Positions 61,906-64,000 of a DNA stretch of 64,000 nucleotides are shown here, in pieces (the stretch's first letter is position 1; the number at the start of each line of letters is the position of its first letter). Both the position numbers and the translations under genes were made by a program. The notes beneath the pieces were generated by a model. The model had not been told where the DNA came from. It saw nothing but the letters and a program-made list of their open reading frames with translations, and made no database searches. This DNA comes from Pyrenophora tritici-repentis (Eukaryota > Ascomycota > Dothideomycetes > Pleosporales > Pleosporaceae), in contig NC_089390.1 in assembly GCF_003171515.1 (NCBI RefSeq), positions 5,022,001 through 5,086,000 of the forward strand. Direction: 5' to 3'.

Positions 61906-63526
61906 ATGCTCGCAAGACACGCCCCCGCCTCGTCGGCCCTCAACGCAGCTGCCCACCGAGCTCTACCAGCAGTCTCGGCAGCCACCCGCTTCTCGAAGAG
62001 GGCGCCCAGGAACCAGACACAGAAGAGGACGCTTGCGACAGTGCAGGATGCACCAAAGAGGACATATGGTGGCCTGAAGGACCAGGACAGGATTTTCCAG
62101 AACCTGTACGGACACCACGGCGCGGATTTGAAGAGCGCGCAAAAGTATGGCGATTGGTACAAGACAAAGGAGATTCTGCTCAAGGGCCACGAATGGGTGT
62201 GTATAGCCGAAAGGGACGGCCATGTAAAAAGGCTGACAAGATCAGATCATCTCTGAGATCAAGGCTTCTGGACTTCGGGGCCGAGGTGGTGCTGGTTTCC
62301 CCTCTGGCCTGAAATGGGTATGCAACGCCTGGAACACGTATATGCCGAGCATCTACTGACGTCTACAGTCATTCATGAACTTCAAGGACTGGGACAAAGA
62401 CTCTAAGCCCCGATACCTCGTTGTCAACGCCGATGAGGGTGAGCCCGGAACATGCAAGGACCGTGAAATTATGCGCAAGGACCCCCACAAGCTCATCGAG
62501 GGCTGTCTCGTCGCTGGACGTGCCATGAACGCTACCGCCGCATACATCTACATTCGAGGAGAATTCTACCACGAGGCCACCGTGCTTCAGCGCGCTATCC
62601 AAGAGGCATACCAAGCCGGTCTGATCGGCAAGAACGCCTGTGGTTCTGGCTATGACTTCGATGTTTACCTCCACCGAGGAATGGGTGCATACGTCTGTGG
62701 TGAGGAGACTTCTCTCATTGAGTCACTAGAGGGAAAGCCTGGAAAGCCCCGTTTGAAGCCCCCGTTCCCCGCCGCTGTCGGTCTTTTCGGATGCCCCTCC
62801 ACCGTCGCCAACGTTGAGACCATTGCTGTCGCACCTACCATCTGCCGACGAGGAGGCAGCTGGTTCGCCGGTTTCGGTCGCGAGCGTAATCAGGGTACCA
62901 AGCTCTACGCCATCTCCGGTCACGTCAACCGCCCCTGCGTCGTCGAGGAGGAGATGTCCATTCCCCTTCGCGACCTTATCGAGAAGCACTGCGGTGGTGT
63001 TCGCGGCGGCTGGGATAACCTCAAGGCCGTCATCCCCGGTGGTTCATCTACCCCTATTCTTCCCAAGCACATCTGCGACGATCAACTCATGGACTTCGAT
63101 GCGCTCAAGGACTCGCAGTCTGGATTTGGTACAGCCGCCGTCATCGTCATGGACAAGTCAACCGACGTTGTCCGCGCCATCACCCGCCTTGCAAAATTCT
63201 ACCACCACGAGTCTTGTGGCCAGTGCACACCTTGCCGTGAGGGATCAAAGTGGACACATCAGATCATGGACCGTTTCTACAAGGGCCAGGCCCGCGAGCG
63301 CGAGATTGATATGTTGCAAGAATTGACCAAGCAGGTTGAGGGCCACACAATTTGCGCGCTGGGTGAGGCCTTTGCATGGCCACTCCAGGGATTGATTAGG
63401 CATTTCAGGCCAGAGCTTGAGGCCAGGATAAAGGACTATGGGTTGAAGAATGGTGGTGAGGCGTTGGCTGGTGGATGGGCACATGACTCTGCCAAAAAGG
63501 GGCTGCTTGTCTCGCCTGGGCAGTAG
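61906..63526 (+). CDS. nuo51: NADH:ubiquinone oxidoreductase 51-kDa subunit (NDUFV1)
   Basis: Exons 61906-62196, 62246-62317 and 62369-63526 join in phase to give 506 residues. A basic N-terminal presequence directs it to mitochondria. [14 protein letters not shown] opens the mature protein. The FMN-binding loop [13 protein letters not shown] spans exon 2 and the NADH-binding region follows ([14 protein letters not shown]). The 4Fe-4S cluster N3 ligands are CGQCTPC plus the Cys in TICALGEA. The protein takes electrons from NADH in the matrix arm of complex I. Both introns fall at conserved boundaries, directly before IISEIK and before SFMNFKDW, which supports the splice choice. Length and motifs are complete. 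Confidence 0.96.
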
Positions 63527-63809
63527 TTACTTGTGAGCATTAGCTGGAGGACGTCTTGTACTTTGCATTTTCCCTTTTTTATTGCGTGTTCAAATGTTTG
63601 CTGAGCTGAGCTGTATATAGTATCTCGGCGCAAATGAAGAGGGTTGAAATTCGTACTCGACTGTGCTAGACGAAATCGCCGTGGAAACAAGGTAACACTA
63701 ATACCGTATCCGCTATACGCCGCATACGCCATTCAAACAAAACCAGACTAGAAACATCCACAAGCTCTGACGCTGAATTGTTCAGTCGCAACATTGTCGA
63801 ACCACCTCC

Positions 63810-64000
63810 TCAAGTACCCATACAAATTTGAATAAACTCATCCCTGCTTATCGCATTATCATTGTCCATGTCAAACTCCTCAATCATAGCCACCAACTCA
63901 TCATGCGATAGCGCCTCTCCCAACTCACGCGCAACACGCGACAGATCCTGCAAGGTAATAGTGCCCTTGTTCCCTTCGTCAAACAATTCAAAAGCCCTCA
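63810..64000 (-). CDS. CDC31: Centrin (CDC31-like), C-terminal part, cut by window edge
   Basis: The last 62 codons of a minus-strand gene that continues beyond the window. The sequence reads AFELFDEGNKGTITLQDL, RVARELGEALSHDELVAMI, then the EF-hand loop DMDNDNAISRDEF and the end IQICMGT. The linker RVAxELGE and the two C-terminal EF-hands are those of centrin, which binds calcium and works in spindle-pole-body duplication and nuclear mRNA export. The first loop (DEGNKGTITLQD) has lost some calcium ligands, as is common in this lobe. Calmodulin is less likely because of the linker and the end. Confidence 0.85.
   Translation of the reverse strand, partial: RAFELFDEGNKGTITLQDLSRVARELGEALSHDELVAMIEEFDMDNDNAISRDEFIQICMGT

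Overview
The window is nuclear DNA of a filamentous ascomycete, most likely a dothideomycete of the Pleosporales. The evidence is short (about 50 nt) GT-AG introns with CTNA-type branch sites, intron-poor genes on both strands, and fungus-restricted families (DUF3431, DUF3632, DUF3435, fungal hybrid histidine kinase). Stop codons sitting where repeat-induced point mutation (RIP) of W or Q codons would place them point the same way. The order and species are inferred from protein style, not from a search. I saw no rRNA, tRNA or CRISPR array.

Left part, 0-20 kb: a mitochondrial calcium uniporter (258-1939), a small two-exon protein with a MITE-like insertion in its intron, and a Cys-rich secreted protein (4250-4918). 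Next come a RING-type protein with missing ligands and a minus-strand group of unrecognised proteins (6187-11714) that share an apparently undescribed W-rich repeat. One member of that group carries either an in-frame stop or a 51-nt intron. A hybrid histidine kinase (14239-17443) with two single-base frameshifts and an intact membrane-anchored FAD oxidase (18140-19801) close this part.

Middle, 20-40 kb: a repeat-rich accessory island. It holds a decayed DUF3435 tyrosine recombinase (the family that includes Starship 'captains'), LTR-like repeats, and a pepsin-fold membrane-protein pseudogene. That pseudogene is split by a young, apparently complete Copia element (24976-30317; LTRs look identical, 5-bp target duplication CTGGC) whose gag and pol are separated only by an in-frame UGA followed by CUA. 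Intact DUF3431 and DUF3632 genes sit beside a broken pogo/Fot1 transposase and an ABCC transporter truncated at both ends and split by a solo LTR.

Right part, 40-64 kb: mainly intact genes. They are a nitrilase (40592-41647), a secreted FMN-dependent 2-hydroxyacid oxidase (43722-44888) and a secreted M14 carboxypeptidase (46333-47885). An adenylate-forming enzyme fused to a ferric-reductase-like membrane module follows (48796-52235), then a gene-poor stretch to 56.7 kb and two unrecognised proteins, one with an AT-hook. Last are the 51-kDa subunit of complex I (61906-63526) and the C-terminal end of a centrin (63810-64000).

Housekeeping genes (uniporter, complex I, centrin) lie at the two edges and the mobile-element island lies between them. 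The nitrilase, oxidase, carboxypeptidase and adenylating enzyme are neighbours but do not form an obvious biosynthetic cluster: there is no PKS, full NRPS, terpene cyclase or pathway regulator.
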